Assembly (NCBI RefSeq): GCF_002812805.1
Contig: NZ_NMUM01000005.1
Coordinates: 310,001 to 374,000, forward strand
Length of the DNA: 64,000 bases
Direction of reading: 5' to 3'
From: Microbacterium lacus
GTDB lineage: Bacteria > Actinomycetota > Actinomycetes > Actinomycetales > Microbacteriaceae
This document shows positions 1-9,205 of this stretch, one piece after another; the first letter of the stretch is position 1; each line of letters opens with the position of its first letter. The notes under the pieces were generated by a model. That model was given only the letters and a program-made list of their open reading frames with translations, did not search any database and was not told the DNA's origin. Made by a program: the position numbers and the translations under genes.

Positions 1-76
1 CGCTCGCGGTTCCAGTCCGTCTCACCATGGCGGAGGAGGATCAGATCGGTCACGACTCCGAGCCTACGGCCAGGAG

Positions 77-928
77 TCAGCGGGTAGCCGCGAGTCCAGC
101 CGCGAGTGCGCCGAGTACTTCGCTGGTTCCGGCGTCGATCTTGAGGGTCGCGCGGTTGTCGGCGCGGGTAGCGCCGCGGTTCACGATGATCACCGGAAGC
201 CTTCGCCTGCGCGCCCGTTCCACCAGGCGGATGCCCGAGTTCACGACCAGCGATGAACCCGCGATGAGCAGGGCCTGGCTGGTCTTCAGCAATTGCTCGG
301 CCTCGCGGAACTTCTCCGCCGGGATGAACTCGCCGAAGAACACCACGTCGGGTTTGAGGAGCCCGTCGCAGACCGAGCAGTCCGGAACGATGAACCCATC
401 GGTGGACGAGGGAAGGACATCGCCGTCGGGCCCGAGCGGGATGTTCTCGGGCATCGTGACCCAGGGATTGTCGATCTCGATGCGTTCGGAGATATCTCGC
501 CGGTCGAAGACCTGCCCGCAGTGTGTGCAGAACACACGACGCATCGTGCCGTGCAGTTCGACGACCCGGCCGCTGCCCGCGCGCACGTGCAGACCGTCGA
601 CGTTCTGTGTCACCACGCCCGTGGCGAACTCGTCTGCCTCGAGCCGGGCGATCGCTTCGTGACCCGCGTTGGGTTGAGCGCTCGAAAACGCATGCCAGCC
701 GAGGTGTCCGCCGAGCCAGTAGCGGCGCCGCGCCGACTCATCGGCCATGAACTGCTGGGCCGTCATGGGCGAGCGGACGGGGGCGCCGTTGCCGCGGTAG
801 TCCGGGATTCCGGAATCCGTGGAGACTCCGGCGCCCGTGAGTACGGCGACCCTGCGTCCGCTCAGCGTGGCGACCACGCGGTCTACCAGCGCGGTCGTCG
901 CGGAATCCAACTCCGAGACAGACGTCAT
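77..928 (-). CDS. Sir2-family NAD-dependent protein deacylase (sirtuin)
   Basis: 283 aa. Sirtuins remove acyl groups from lysines using NAD+, giving nicotinamide and O-acyl-ADP-ribose; this one should be cytoplasmic. The NAD-binding motif GAGVS lies at residues 32-36, TQNVDGLH at 107-114, the catalytic His in ELHGT at 126, and the structural zinc cysteines are C134/C137 and C184/C187 (CTHC, CSVC). The sequence is full length. The ATG at 928 is preceded by a strong GAGGAGG site. It diverges from the ferrochelatase gene across about 100 bp. The natural substrate cannot be told from sequence; regulation of acetyl-CoA synthetase is a common role in the family. Confidence 0.95.
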   Translation of the reverse strand: MTSVSELDSATTALVDRVVATLSGRRVAVLTGAGVSTDSGIPDYRGNGAPVRSPMTAQQFMADESARRRYWLGGHLGWHAFSSAQPNAGHEAIARLEADEFATGVVTQNVDGLHVRAGSGRVVELHGTMRRVFCTHCGQVFDRRDISERIEIDNPWVTMPENIPLGPDGDVLPSSTDGFIVPDCSVCDGLLKPDVVFFGEFIPAEKFREAEQLLKTSQALLIAGSSLVVNSGIRLVERARRRRLPVIIVNRGATRADNRATLKIDAGTSEVLGALAAGLAATR

Positions 929-1026
929 CGTGCCTCCTCGCCGTAAGTGTAGGCGTCGAGGTTTTCCGGCAGGTTACGGAGAGCGGGTCGTGCGAACGGG
1001 CTCCCTCGGTCCGACGCGGTGCGAGG

Positions 1027-2229
1027 ATGGATGTCGTGAGCGCAACTCCCGCAGATGTGAACCTCGTCGTCCTCTACGCATCGCCCGCTGCATCCGGCGG
1101 GCCGGAACACGTCGAAGTGCCCGTCGCCTACGACGCGCTCCTGCTGGCCAGCTTCGGCGGGCCCGAGGGGCAGGACGATGTGATCCCGTTCCTGCGGAAC
1201 GTGACGCGCGGACGAGGCATCCCCGACGAGCGACTCGAAGAGGTCGCGCATCACTACCGGCACTTCGGCGGGATCAGCCCGATCAATGCGCAGAATCGTG
1301 AGCTGAAGGTGAAGCTCGAGGCCGAGCTCGCCCGGCGCGGCATCGATCTGCCGGTCTACTGGGGCAACCGCAACTGGGCGCCCTACCTCGATGAGGCCGT
1401 CATCGCCGCGGAGGCCGCGGGGCACCGCACACTGCTCGCCCTCGCCACGAGCGCCTACAGCTCGTTCTCGAGCTGCCGTCAGTACCGCGAGGACTTCGCT
1501 CGCGTGCTCGACGAGACGGGCCTCGGGGGAACGGTGACGATCGACAAGATCCGCCAGTTCTTCGACCACCCCGGTTTCGTGGCCCCGTTCGTCGCCGGCG
1601 TGCGCGACGCGGTCGCCGGGTTCCTCGCGGATGGAATCGCGCCGGGCGAGATCCGGGTGCTGTTCTCCACGCACAGCGTGCCGATGGACGACGCGCGGCG
1701 ATCCGGCCCGCGCGACGGGGAGTGGGGTGAGGGCGGCGCCTATGAGACCCAGCACCTCGCGGTCGCCGCATACGTGATGGCGCAGATCGCGGAAGAGATC
1801 CCGGATGCTGCCGATGTTCCGTGGCAGCTGGTCTACCAGTCCCGTTCCGGCCCGCCCTCGCAGCCGTGGCTCGAGCCCGATGTGTGCGACGTCATCGAGG
1901 GACTTCCCGCAGAGGGCGCGCGCGCCGTCGCGATCGTGCCCCTCGGCTTCGTGAGCGACCACATGGAGGTGCTCTGGGATCTCGACACCGAGGCGATGGA
2001 TGCCGCGGCGGAAGCGGGTCTCGCTGCCGTTCGCACCCCGACCCCCGGTGTCGATCCGGCGTACGTTGCCGGCCTGGTCGACCTCATCGAGGAGCGCCTG
2101 AAGGGAACTCCGACGTCCGAGCGCCCGCACGTCACCAAACTGGGGCCCTGGTTCGATGTGTGTCGCCCCGGGTGCTGCGAGAACATCCGTGCGGGATTCA
2201 AGCCCGCAGCATCCGGGATCGCGCCCTGA
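1027..2229 (+). CDS. cpfC: Coproporphyrin III ferrochelatase (CpfC/HemH)
   Basis: 400 aa. It inserts Fe2+ into coproporphyrin III in the coproporphyrin-dependent haem pathway of Gram-positive bacteria. Recognisable blocks are YDALLLASFGGPEG near residue 35, HHYRHFGGISPIN near 80, and VLFSTHSVP with the metal-binding His near 220. Cys150 (SSCRQY) plus C379, C383 and C384 near the C-terminus resemble the [2Fe-2S] ligands of actinobacterial ferrochelatases. The start is uncertain: ATG 1027, GTG 1036 or GTG 1117 are possible, because conservation begins only near residue 32. No other haem gene is adjacent. Confidence 0.95.
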   Translation: MDVVSATPADVNLVVLYASPAASGGPEHVEVPVAYDALLLASFGGPEGQDDVIPFLRNVTRGRGIPDERLEEVAHHYRHFGGISPINAQNRELKVKLEAELARRGIDLPVYWGNRNWAPYLDEAVIAAEAAGHRTLLALATSAYSSFSSCRQYREDFARVLDETGLGGTVTIDKIRQFFDHPGFVAPFVAGVRDAVAGFLADGIAPGEIRVLFSTHSVPMDDARRSGPRDGEWGEGGAYETQHLAVAAYVMAQIAEEIPDAADVPWQLVYQSRSGPPSQPWLEPDVCDVIEGLPAEGARAVAIVPLGFVSDHMEVLWDLDTEAMDAAAEAGLAAVRTPTPGVDPAYVAGLVDLIEERLKGTPTSERPHVTKLGPWFDVCRPGCCENIRAGFKPAASGIAP

Positions 2230-2265
2230 CCGCTCGCCTTGCGGCCCGTCCCTAGGATTGAGCCC

Positions 2266-2826
2266 ATGCGCATCCATATCGCCACCGATCACGCGGGACT
2301 GGAGTTCTCCACCCGCCTGCAGCACCACCTGAGCGATCAGGGCCACGACGTCGTGGACCACGGCCCCCTCGAGTACGACGCCCTCGACGACTATCCGGCG
2401 TTCTGCATCCGAGCCGCCCAGGCGGTCGTCCGCGACCAGGCCGATGGCGTCGACACGCTCGGCATCGTCTTCGGCGGTTCCGGCAACGGAGAGCAGATCG
2501 CGGCGAACAAGGTGCAGGGCGTCCGTGCCGCACTGGTCTGGAACGTCGCGACCGCGGAACTCGCGCGCGAGCACAACGACGCCAACGTGATCGCGATCGG
2601 TGCGCGCCAACACACGTTCGAAGAGGCCGCGAAGTTCATCGACATCTTCATCGCGACCCCTTTCACGTTCGGAGAACGGCACGTGCGCCGCATCGGCCAG
2701 ATCGCCGCCTACGAGGCGGACGGTTCGCTCCTGCCCGATCCGCGCGCCACCTCGCCCGAGAACGGCCGGGCGGGAGAGAACCGCGGGGGCGAAGACATCG
2801 ACGCCTTCGATCCCGAGGCTGGCTGA
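2266..2826 (+). CDS. rpiB: Ribose-5-phosphate isomerase B
   Basis: 186 aa. It interconverts ribose-5-phosphate and ribulose-5-phosphate in the pentose phosphate pathway. MRIHIATDHAG opens the family domain, so ATG 2266 is chosen over an upstream TTG. The active-site segment reads FGGSGNGEQIAANK, with Glu76 where E. coli RpiB uses a cysteine slightly upstream; this matches the mycobacterial-type enzyme, which lacks the catalytic Cys. The last 25 residues are a polar tail. Its stop overlaps the start of the DNA glycosylase gene by one base (TGATG), implying a common transcript. Confidence 0.95.
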   Translation: MRIHIATDHAGLEFSTRLQHHLSDQGHDVVDHGPLEYDALDDYPAFCIRAAQAVVRDQADGVDTLGIVFGGSGNGEQIAANKVQGVRAALVWNVATAELAREHNDANVIAIGARQHTFEEAAKFIDIFIATPFTFGERHVRRIGQIAAYEADGSLLPDPRATSPENGRAGENRGGEDIDAFDPEAG

Positions 2827-3839
2827 TGCCCGAAGGACACTCCGTCCACCGCATCGCGCGCCAGTTCGAGCGGAACTTCGTCGGTCAGCGCGTCTTCGCG
2901 TCGAGCCCGCAGGGGCGATTTGTCGAGGGTGCCGCGGTCTTGGACGGCCGGACGGCGACGGATGTGCGGGCCGTGGGTAAGCAGATGTTCCTCGAGTTCG
3001 AGGAAGACCTGTGGCTGCGCGTGCACCTGGGGATGTACGGGGCATGGGACTTCGCGGGTGAGATCGTCGTGGACCCGACGATCGCCGCGGCGAACGGACG
3101 CATGGGGCAGACGAATCAGCGAGGGACGGAGTTGGATGCCCCGGTCTTCGACGACCCCGTGTTCGATGCAGCCGGCGAGAACTCGTTGACCTCGATCGGC
3201 GCGCCGCGTCGTGCTCGGGTGCACGTTCGCATGTCGGAGCAGACCACGGGGCTCGCGGACGAGGGCTCCGAGTGGCCACCGCCCGTGGTGGGACAGGTGC
3301 GCCTTCGCCTGATGACCCAGGTGACGTGCGCGGACCTCCGCGGCCCGACCGCGTGCGCCCTGCAGACGCCCGAGGAAGTCGCGGCGACGATCGCCAAGCT
3401 CGGCCCCGACCCCCTCGTGGATGACCTCGCCGAGGGCGAGGAGCGCTTCGTCGCCGCGGTACGCAAGAAGCCGACCCCGATCGGGCTACTGCTGATGGAC
3501 CAGTCGATCGTCAGCGGTATCGGCAACGTGTACCGCGCCGAGATGCTCTTTCGCGCGCGCCTGAATCCGCACACGCCGGGACGTGACGTGCCGGAAGAAA
3601 TCGTGCGCGAGCTGTGGCGCGACTGGACGCATCTGCTCGCGATCGGTGTCGAAACCGGCCAGATGATGACGATGGACGACCTCGACCCCGACTCGTACCG
3701 CCGCGCCATGGCGCACCGCGACGATCGGCACTGGGTGTACCACCGGGCGGGCCTGCCGTGCCGCCTCTGCGGCACTGAGATCGTGCTCGAAGAGGTCGGC
3801 GGACGGAAGCTCTACTGGTGCCCGCAAGACCAGCGCTGA
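2826..3839 (+). CDS. Fpg/Nei-family DNA glycosylase (endonuclease VIII-like)
   Basis: 337 aa. It removes oxidised bases and nicks the abasic site in base-excision repair. It starts with PEGHSVHR, placing the catalytic N-terminal Pro and Glu as in Nei-type enzymes. The helix-two-turn-helix block contains the Asn in SGIGNVYRAEML near residue 235. The C-terminal zinc finger has C312, C315 and C332, but the expected fourth Cys is Asp335 (CPQDQ). A Cys-to-Asp ligand change or altered zinc binding is possible. Coupled to rpiB by a one-base overlap. Confidence 0.93.
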   Translation: MPEGHSVHRIARQFERNFVGQRVFASSPQGRFVEGAAVLDGRTATDVRAVGKQMFLEFEEDLWLRVHLGMYGAWDFAGEIVVDPTIAAANGRMGQTNQRGTELDAPVFDDPVFDAAGENSLTSIGAPRRARVHVRMSEQTTGLADEGSEWPPPVVGQVRLRLMTQVTCADLRGPTACALQTPEEVAATIAKLGPDPLVDDLAEGEERFVAAVRKKPTPIGLLLMDQSIVSGIGNVYRAEMLFRARLNPHTPGRDVPEEIVRELWRDWTHLLAIGVETGQMMTMDDLDPDSYRRAMAHRDDRHWVYHRAGLPCRLCGTEIVLEEVGGRKLYWCPQDQR

Positions 3840-3855
3840 CGCGTATCGGTCCGGC

Positions 3856-3912
3856 TCCGCTGTCACAGATCGACCCTCGCGCGTGGTCCCGACGTCGTTC
3901 TGTGACAGCGGA
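3856..3912. repeat. 14-bp perfect inverted repeat, 29-nt loop
   Basis: Arms at 3856-3869 and 3899-3912 (TCCGCTGTCACAGA and its complement) lie between the DNA glycosylase stop and the PaiB-like start. There is no T-run, so it is not a classic intrinsic terminator. A hairpin in the mRNA or a DNA-level palindrome is equally possible. An 11-nt part of the arm (TCTGTGACAGC) recurs near 61577. Confidence 0.5.
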
Positions 3913-3946
3913 ACGCAAGGCACGCCCGCCGATCTAGGCTGGGCGG

Positions 3947-4654
3947 GTGCGCCAGAACCCCTCCTTCGCGATGACCGACGTCGGCGAGCTGCGACGGCTC
4001 GTGGATCAGAACCCGTGGGTCACGCTGGTCAGCGACACCGCCGACGGGCTGGTCGCATCGCACTACGCCGTGATGCTCGATCCGTCGCGCGACGACCTGA
4101 CCATCGTGGGGCACGTCGGCAAGCCTGACGACCTGATCCATGGACTGGGTGAGCGTGAGCTGCTCGTCGTCGTACAGGGACCGCACGGCTACATCTCGCC
4201 GTCTTGGTATGGCAGCGTTTCATCAGGACCTGTCGCGAGCGTCCCGACCTGGAACTTCGTCTCGGCGCACCTGACCGGAGTCCCCGAAATCCTCGATACC
4301 GACGAGAATCTGCGCGTTCTCGACGCGCTCGTCGACCGGTTCGAGTCGCGGATGCCGGAGCCCCGGGGCATGTGGCAGCCGCCGAACGATCCCGCCTTCA
4401 TCGAGCGTCTCGAACGGGGCACCGTCGGGTTCCGTCTGACACCGACGCGGGTCGTCGCGAAGCGCAAGCTCAGCCAGAACCGGCCGGGTGACGTCGTCGA
4501 GACGATCATCGCCGAACTTTCGGAGGGTGGGGCGCATCCGAACCCGCCGCTCGCCGCCGAGATGCGTCGGGCGCGCGACGCGCAGGCAGCGGCCGCGAAA
4601 TCCGTCGGGACATCGGCCACAGCCGATCAGCGAAGCGGGGGCGATCCGTCGTGA
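3947..4654 (+). CDS. PaiB-like FMN-binding protein
   Basis: 235 aa. The family has a flavin-binding split-barrel fold; Bacillus PaiB was described as a negative regulator of sporulation and protease genes. Here only the family is clear, not the role. Motifs include VASHYAVMLDP near residue 38, GHVGKPDDL near 60, the GPHGYISPSWY block near 85, and VPTWNFVSAHLTG near 105, followed by a helical C-terminus rich in Arg and Lys. GTG 3947 is the only start before the conserved part. GTGA at 4651 couples it to the amidohydrolase. Confidence 0.88.
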   Translation: MRQNPSFAMTDVGELRRLVDQNPWVTLVSDTADGLVASHYAVMLDPSRDDLTIVGHVGKPDDLIHGLGERELLVVVQGPHGYISPSWYGSVSSGPVASVPTWNFVSAHLTGVPEILDTDENLRVLDALVDRFESRMPEPRGMWQPPNDPAFIERLERGTVGFRLTPTRVVAKRKLSQNRPGDVVETIIAELSEGGAHPNPPLAAEMRRARDAQAAAAKSVGTSATADQRSGGDPS

Positions 4655-6159
4655 ACGTGGGTGAAACCGTCGGGGTGATAGCGAACGCGCGCATCGTCGG
4701 CGCCGCGATGCCTCTACCCCTGGGCGACGATCCGCACGATGTCGTACTGGCGGGCGGGCAGATCGTCGACATCGCGCCTGCCGGAGCGTTGAAGCATCCG
4801 GCATCCGTGGCCGTGCTCGACGCGGATGGCGGGTGGCTCATGCCCGGGTTGTGGGATCACCACGTGCATCTCACTCAGTGGGCGCTTCGGGCCGCCCGCG
4901 AACCGCTCGACCACGCGCGCTCGGCGGCGGAGGCGGCGCGGATCATGGCGGCGGCACCGATCCTTGCCGATGGACGCCGCGTCGGCACGGGATACCGAGA
5001 CGCGCTCTGGGCGGATGAGCCCGAACGCCTGCTGCTCGATGCCGCGACGGGCGATGTCCCGACGTACCTCATCAACGCTGATGTGCATTCCGTGTGGCTC
5101 AACACGGCGGCTCTGCGTCGCGAGGGACACGACCCGTTCGGCTCGGGTGTCCTGAGGGAGCTCCCGGCCTTCGAGATTTCGCGACGCCTCAACCTGGTCG
5201 ACCCCGACCGCGGCGATGCCCTCGTCGATGCAGCGGCGCGCGGGGCGGCGACACGGGGGATCGTCGGTCTGGTCGACCTGGACATGGCGTGGAACGAGGA
5301 TGCCTGGGCCCGCCGTCTGGCGGCTGGTTTCGATGCGCTCCGCATCCGGTTCGGGATCTACCCGGCAGATCTCCCGCGCGCCGTGGCCGAGGGACTGCGC
5401 ACCGGCGATGCCGTTCGCGGCTCGGCATCCGATCTGGTGCGCGTCGGGCCCTTCAAGGTGATCACCGATGGCTCACTCGGCACCCGGACCGCGGCTTGCT
5501 CGCACCCGTACCCCGGCACGCACGGCGACCATGGTGTGATGACCGTCCCGCCCGAGGAACTACTGGAGCTGATGAACGTCGCAACGGCAGGGGGGCTGGA
5601 GTCCGCGGTGCATGCGATCGGCGATGTCGCCAACTCGCACGCCCTGGATGCGTTTGCCCGGACGGGCGCGGTCGGCACGATCGAGCACGCGCAGCTACTC
5701 GCCCACGCCGACCTGCACCGCTTCGCGCGACTTGGGGTGGCGGCCAGCGTGCAGCCCGCCCACGCGGTCGATGACCGCGACATCGCCGAGCACGAATGGG
5801 CGGCGCAGACCGCGCTGGCGTACCCCCTGCGTGCGTTGGCCGACGCGGGCGCCGAGCTGCGGTTCGGATCGGATGCCCCGGTCTCGGCGCTCGACCCCTG
5901 GACCGCGATCGCGGCGGCCGTTTACCGGACGAACGACGACCGGCCGGCCTGGCACCCCGAGCAGTCGGTGCCATTCGAGTTGGCGCGCGCGGCGTCGACC
6001 GAGCGCGGATCGGGACCGGATGCCGTGGGCATCGAACCCGGCGCGGTCGCTGACCTCGCCCTGTGCGAGGCGGATCCCCGAGTCGCTGACGGCGCGGGAC
6101 TGCGCGGCATGCGCGTCGCCGCGACGATGATCGCGGGCCGGCTCACGCACCGGGCCTGA
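4651..6159 (+). CDS. YtcJ-like metal-dependent amidohydrolase
   Basis: 502 aa. A member of the amidohydrolase superfamily, which uses one or two metal ions to hydrolyse amides or esters. The metal-binding DHHVH lies at residues 69-73. A Lys-containing block (FKVITDGSLGTRTAA), a His in HAIGDVANSHALD and the C-terminal SDAPVSALDPW support a complete TIM-barrel enzyme. GTG 4651 overlaps the PaiB-like gene by 4 nt. The substrate is unknown; YtcJ-type proteins are often misannotated, so no pathway is assigned. Confidence 0.9.
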   Translation: MNVGETVGVIANARIVGAAMPLPLGDDPHDVVLAGGQIVDIAPAGALKHPASVAVLDADGGWLMPGLWDHHVHLTQWALRAAREPLDHARSAAEAARIMAAAPILADGRRVGTGYRDALWADEPERLLLDAATGDVPTYLINADVHSVWLNTAALRREGHDPFGSGVLRELPAFEISRRLNLVDPDRGDALVDAAARGAATRGIVGLVDLDMAWNEDAWARRLAAGFDALRIRFGIYPADLPRAVAEGLRTGDAVRGSASDLVRVGPFKVITDGSLGTRTAACSHPYPGTHGDHGVMTVPPEELLELMNVATAGGLESAVHAIGDVANSHALDAFARTGAVGTIEHAQLLAHADLHRFARLGVAASVQPAHAVDDRDIAEHEWAAQTALAYPLRALADAGAELRFGSDAPVSALDPWTAIAAAVYRTNDDRPAWHPEQSVPFELARAASTERGSGPDAVGIEPGAVADLALCEADPRVADGAGLRGMRVAATMIAGRLTHRA

Positions 6160-6215
6160 GGCATCCGCTCGCCTGTTCGCGCGCTGCGCCGTCTCGCTCG
6201 CCCGCCTCACCCACT

Positions 6216-6271
6216 GAGAGGACGCAACATGCCGTGCGTAAGCTCGGGGGCACGGCATGTTGCGTCCTCTC
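6216..6271. repeat. 22-bp intergenic palindrome, copy 1 (AACATGCCGT family)
   Basis: Arms 6216-6237 and 6250-6271 are perfect inverted repeats with a 12-nt loop. The 17-nt core AGGACGCAACATGCCGT recurs in a second palindrome at 29256-29313. Both copies lie between convergent genes, which fits a bidirectional terminator or a REP-like dispersed element. There is no T-run on either side. Confidence 0.8.
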
Positions 6272-6310
6272 GGCGCAGGTTCTGGGGTTTCTGATCCGCG
6301 CGGGCCGCAC

Positions 6311-6341
6311 GAGAAAGGGCCCCCGGTTTCCCGGAGGCCCT
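6311..6341 (-). terminator. Intrinsic terminator of dps
   Basis: Reading the minus strand, an 11-bp stem with one mismatch (6331-6341 with 6316-6326) and a TTTC-type loop is followed by TTTCTC. It starts about 28 nt after the dps stop codon. Confidence 0.65.
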
Positions 6342-6368
6342 CGCATCTGCGCCTGAGGCGCGGGGGTC

Positions 6369-6854
6369 TTACTCGCTGACGTGAGCGAACAGGAACCAGC
6401 GGTCCTTCTCGAGGCCACGCTTGATCTCGATCGCGACGTCCTGGCTGGTCAGGTCGACCTCGTCGAGGCCGTCGATCGCCGCCTGCACGTCGAGCAGGAT
6501 GGCGTCCATGTCGGCGATGATCGCGGGGATCACGACATCCGACTTGGCGAATCCTGCGGGAACGCCGGTCGCGCCCGCCTTGGTGGCGACGGCGGCGACG
6601 CGTGCGTCGATCGGCAGGCCGAGCGCGACGATCCGCTCGGCGGCCAGGTCTGCCCAGCCGCCCGCGTTCGCGACCACGGTGTCGAGCAGTTCGTGGACAC
6701 CGATGAAGTTGCTGCCACGCACGTGCCAGTGCGCCTGCTTGCCGTTGATCGTCAGGGCCTGCAGGCCGAGGACGACGGGGGAGAGGAACTGGGCGGCGGC
6801 AGCCGACACATCGGGGTCGCTGACGGTTGTGGAAACGGTCTGAATCTTCGTCAT
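6369..6854 (-). CDS. dps: Dps-family DNA-binding ferritin-like protein
   Basis: 161 aa. Dps forms a 12-subunit shell that oxidises and stores iron and shields DNA from oxidative damage. The ferroxidase pattern is intact: H42, H54, D58, D69 and E73, with the same spacing as E. coli H51/H63/D67/D78/E82. ATG 6854 is chosen because GGAGGGACC lies just upstream and family similarity starts there. Upstream, an 8-bp inverted repeat (AGCCTCAG at 6907-6914, CTGAGGCT at 6931-6938) is a possible regulator site. No iron-box consensus is clearly met. Confidence 0.95.
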   Translation of the reverse strand: MTKIQTVSTTVSDPDVSAAAAQFLSPVVLGLQALTINGKQAHWHVRGSNFIGVHELLDTVVANAGGWADLAAERIVALGLPIDARVAAVATKAGATGVPAGFAKSDVVIPAIIADMDAILLDVQAAIDGLDEVDLTSQDVAIEIKRGLEKDRWFLFAHVSE

Positions 6855-7003
6855 TTTGGTCCCTCCGGCCGCGATGTTCGCGGCGACTCTGGGGTAAACG
6901 CTACTCAGCCTCAGACATTCCGCAAGCAAGCTGAGGCTCGGCTTAGTGGCGGAATCACGCGGCAATGGCGGGCATCCGACGCGCGAGCAGGTAGCGTCGT
7001 CTG

Positions 7004-9151
7004 GTGCCCTCCGCAGACCATGAACTCGGCCCGCAGAATCTGGGCGCTCCGTCGCAGATGCTCCGACGCGAACGGCGGGATCGTTCGCCCGAACACGCAG
7101 AGCCCTCGCGTTTCATCCCGCACGTCCAGGGATTGCGGGCGATCGCCGTGCTGTTCGTGGTGCTCTACCACTTCTGGCCGGGTCGTCTCTCGGGCGGATA
7201 CGTCGGCGTCGACGTGTTCTTCGTCATCTCCGGGTTCTTGATCACCGGTCACCTCATGCGCGAGCTCGAGGCGACGGGCGGCGTGCGACTCGCGCAGTTC
7301 TGGGCCCGCCGGGCGCGGCGTCTCCTGCCCGCGTCGTTGTTGGTTCTGCTGTTCTGCGCCATCGTCGTGGCCTCGCCTTACCTGTTCCCCCTGTCGGCGC
7401 TGCCGAACGAGATTCGCGAGATCATCGCGTCGACCTTCTATGTCGAGAACTGGTATCTGGCCTTCGCTTCCACGGACTATCTGGCGCTCACGGGGGAGCC
7501 GACTACGGTCCAGCACTACTGGTCGCTGTCGCTCGAGGAGCAGTTCTACGTCCTGTGGCCGTTGATCATGCTGCTCGCGGCATGGCTCGGTGTGAAGTTC
7601 TTCCAGGGCGCTCGGCGGCGCGCGATCATCACGACGCTCGGAGTCGTGACCCTCGCATCCTTCGTCTTCTGCGTGATCTTCACGATCACGAACCCGGCGC
7701 CGGCCTACTTCATCACCTTCACCCGCATGTGGCAGTTCGGGGTAGGAGCGCTCATCGCCCTGGTCCCGATGCTGCGAATCCGCAACGCGATCGGCAGCTT
7801 CGTGCTCGGGTGGGCCGGAATCGTCGCGCTGCTGTACGCCGCATTCCAGTTCGACGGACAGACGCCGTACCCCGGGTACATGGCCCTCGTGCCGACGCTC
7901 GGTGCCGCTGCCGTGATCGCCGCGTCGAACACCACGCGGTGGTGGTACCCGACCCGCGTCCTGTCGATCCGTCCCGCGCAGTTCGTCGGGGACATCTCAT
8001 ACAGCCTCTACCTGTGGCATTGGCCGCTGATCGTGATCGCGCCATCCGTCCCGTTCTGGGGCTTGACGATCTACCACCGTGTCGCGTTGCTCGCGCTGTG
8101 CTTCGTGCTCGCCTGGCTCACCAAGAAGTTCGTCGAGGATCCGGCGCGGGCCTGGAAGGTTCTCACGAAGCGCCCGCCGCGCGTGACGCTCTGGGCGTCG
8201 CTCGTCGCGATGATCCTGGTGGGCGCGACGGCGGCCGGCGCATGGGCGATCAACGCGCCCGCATACCGCGAGGGTGTTGCGGCGATCGAGCAACTCCGTT
8301 CCGACCCGCCCGAGTGCTTCGGCGCGGCGAGCGTGCTCGATCCAGCCTGTGCCGACGTGGACTTCGGTGACCAGGTGCTACCCGCGCCCGGTTTCGCGGC
8401 CGCGGACTTGCCCGCGGACGAACAGTGCTTCGTGCAGCTGAACGATTCGCGAGCCGTCACCTGCGAATTCGGATCGGATGCGGCGGATGCGCCCCGTGTT
8501 GCGCTCATCGGCGACAGCCACGCGTTCCAGTTGCTGTCGACGTTCGAGCGCATCGCCGACGAGAACGGATGGCACCTCACCACGCTCTTCAAGGGCGCTT
8601 GCCCCTGGAGCACCACGCCTCTGTCGACGCCCGGTGCGTTCGGCGCTGCGTGCGCCGATTGGCGGGAGAACGCGGTTGAGGTGCTCGACAACGGCGACTT
8701 CGATGTCGTCTTCACCGCGGGACTTTCGACCACGCCCTACTCCTCTGCGGGGTACGACAGTGTCCACGATGCCGCCGTTGCCGGGTACCGCGAGGCATGG
8801 AGCGGGATGCTCGACCGGGGCATTCCCGTCGTCACCGTCGTCGACAACCCGGTGTGGGAAAACGACCCGAACAAGTGCCTGCGCACCCAGGGTGTCGGCA
8901 ATTGCGACGGTGCCCGTGACGAACTGCTGACCGACCAGGATCCGCTGAAGGATGCCGCGGAAGGCACAGCGGGGGTCACCCCGCTCGACTTCACCGACGT
9001 GTTCTGCGACGACACGACGTGCTTCCCGGTCGTCGGCGGGGCCAATGTCTACCGCGACGAGGATCACCTGACCGTGTCGTTCCTCGACTCGCTCGCTCCG
9101 CATTACACCTCTGCGCTGCGGGACGCGATCGAGGCCGGGGTGCCGGGATAG
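7004..9151 (+). CDS. OafA/YrhL-type membrane acyltransferase with C-terminal SGNH domain
   Basis: 715 aa. These enzymes transfer acyl (often acetyl) groups from the cytoplasm to envelope sugars. The N-terminal acyltransferase-3 domain (about 40-430) has the signature His56 in LYHF, GVDVFFVISGF near 68-78 and about ten hydrophobic segments. The extracytoplasmic SGNH domain has GDSH at 503-506 and the catalytic DxxH-type end DEDH at 685-688. It starts at GTG 7004 and stands alone. The likely target is peptidoglycan, teichoic acid or an exopolysaccharide; the exact acceptor cannot be read. Confidence 0.93.
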   Translation: MPSADHELGPQNLGAPSQMLRRERRDRSPEHAEPSRFIPHVQGLRAIAVLFVVLYHFWPGRLSGGYVGVDVFFVISGFLITGHLMRELEATGGVRLAQFWARRARRLLPASLLVLLFCAIVVASPYLFPLSALPNEIREIIASTFYVENWYLAFASTDYLALTGEPTTVQHYWSLSLEEQFYVLWPLIMLLAAWLGVKFFQGARRRAIITTLGVVTLASFVFCVIFTITNPAPAYFITFTRMWQFGVGALIALVPMLRIRNAIGSFVLGWAGIVALLYAAFQFDGQTPYPGYMALVPTLGAAAVIAASNTTRWWYPTRVLSIRPAQFVGDISYSLYLWHWPLIVIAPSVPFWGLTIYHRVALLALCFVLAWLTKKFVEDPARAWKVLTKRPPRVTLWASLVAMILVGATAAGAWAINAPAYREGVAAIEQLRSDPPECFGAASVLDPACADVDFGDQVLPAPGFAAADLPADEQCFVQLNDSRAVTCEFGSDAADAPRVALIGDSHAFQLLSTFERIADENGWHLTTLFKGACPWSTTPLSTPGAFGAACADWRENAVEVLDNGDFDVVFTAGLSTTPYSSAGYDSVHDAAVAGYREAWSGMLDRGIPVVTVVDNPVWENDPNKCLRTQGVGNCDGARDELLTDQDPLKDAAEGTAGVTPLDFTDVFCDDTTCFPVVGGANVYRDEDHLTVSFLDSLAPHYTSALRDAIEAGVPG

Positions 9152-9205
9152 CGGACCGATCATGGGTGCCACGGGCATCGGGCCCGAGGTCGTAGGGTCG
9201 GATTC

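Noticed and set aside
925..3279. 784-codon open frame on the minus strand opposite ferrochelatase, rpiB and nei
   Set aside because: It is a high-GC shadow: the plus-strand genes have strong family matches, and the antisense product is Arg/Gly/Asp-rich with no recognisable domain.
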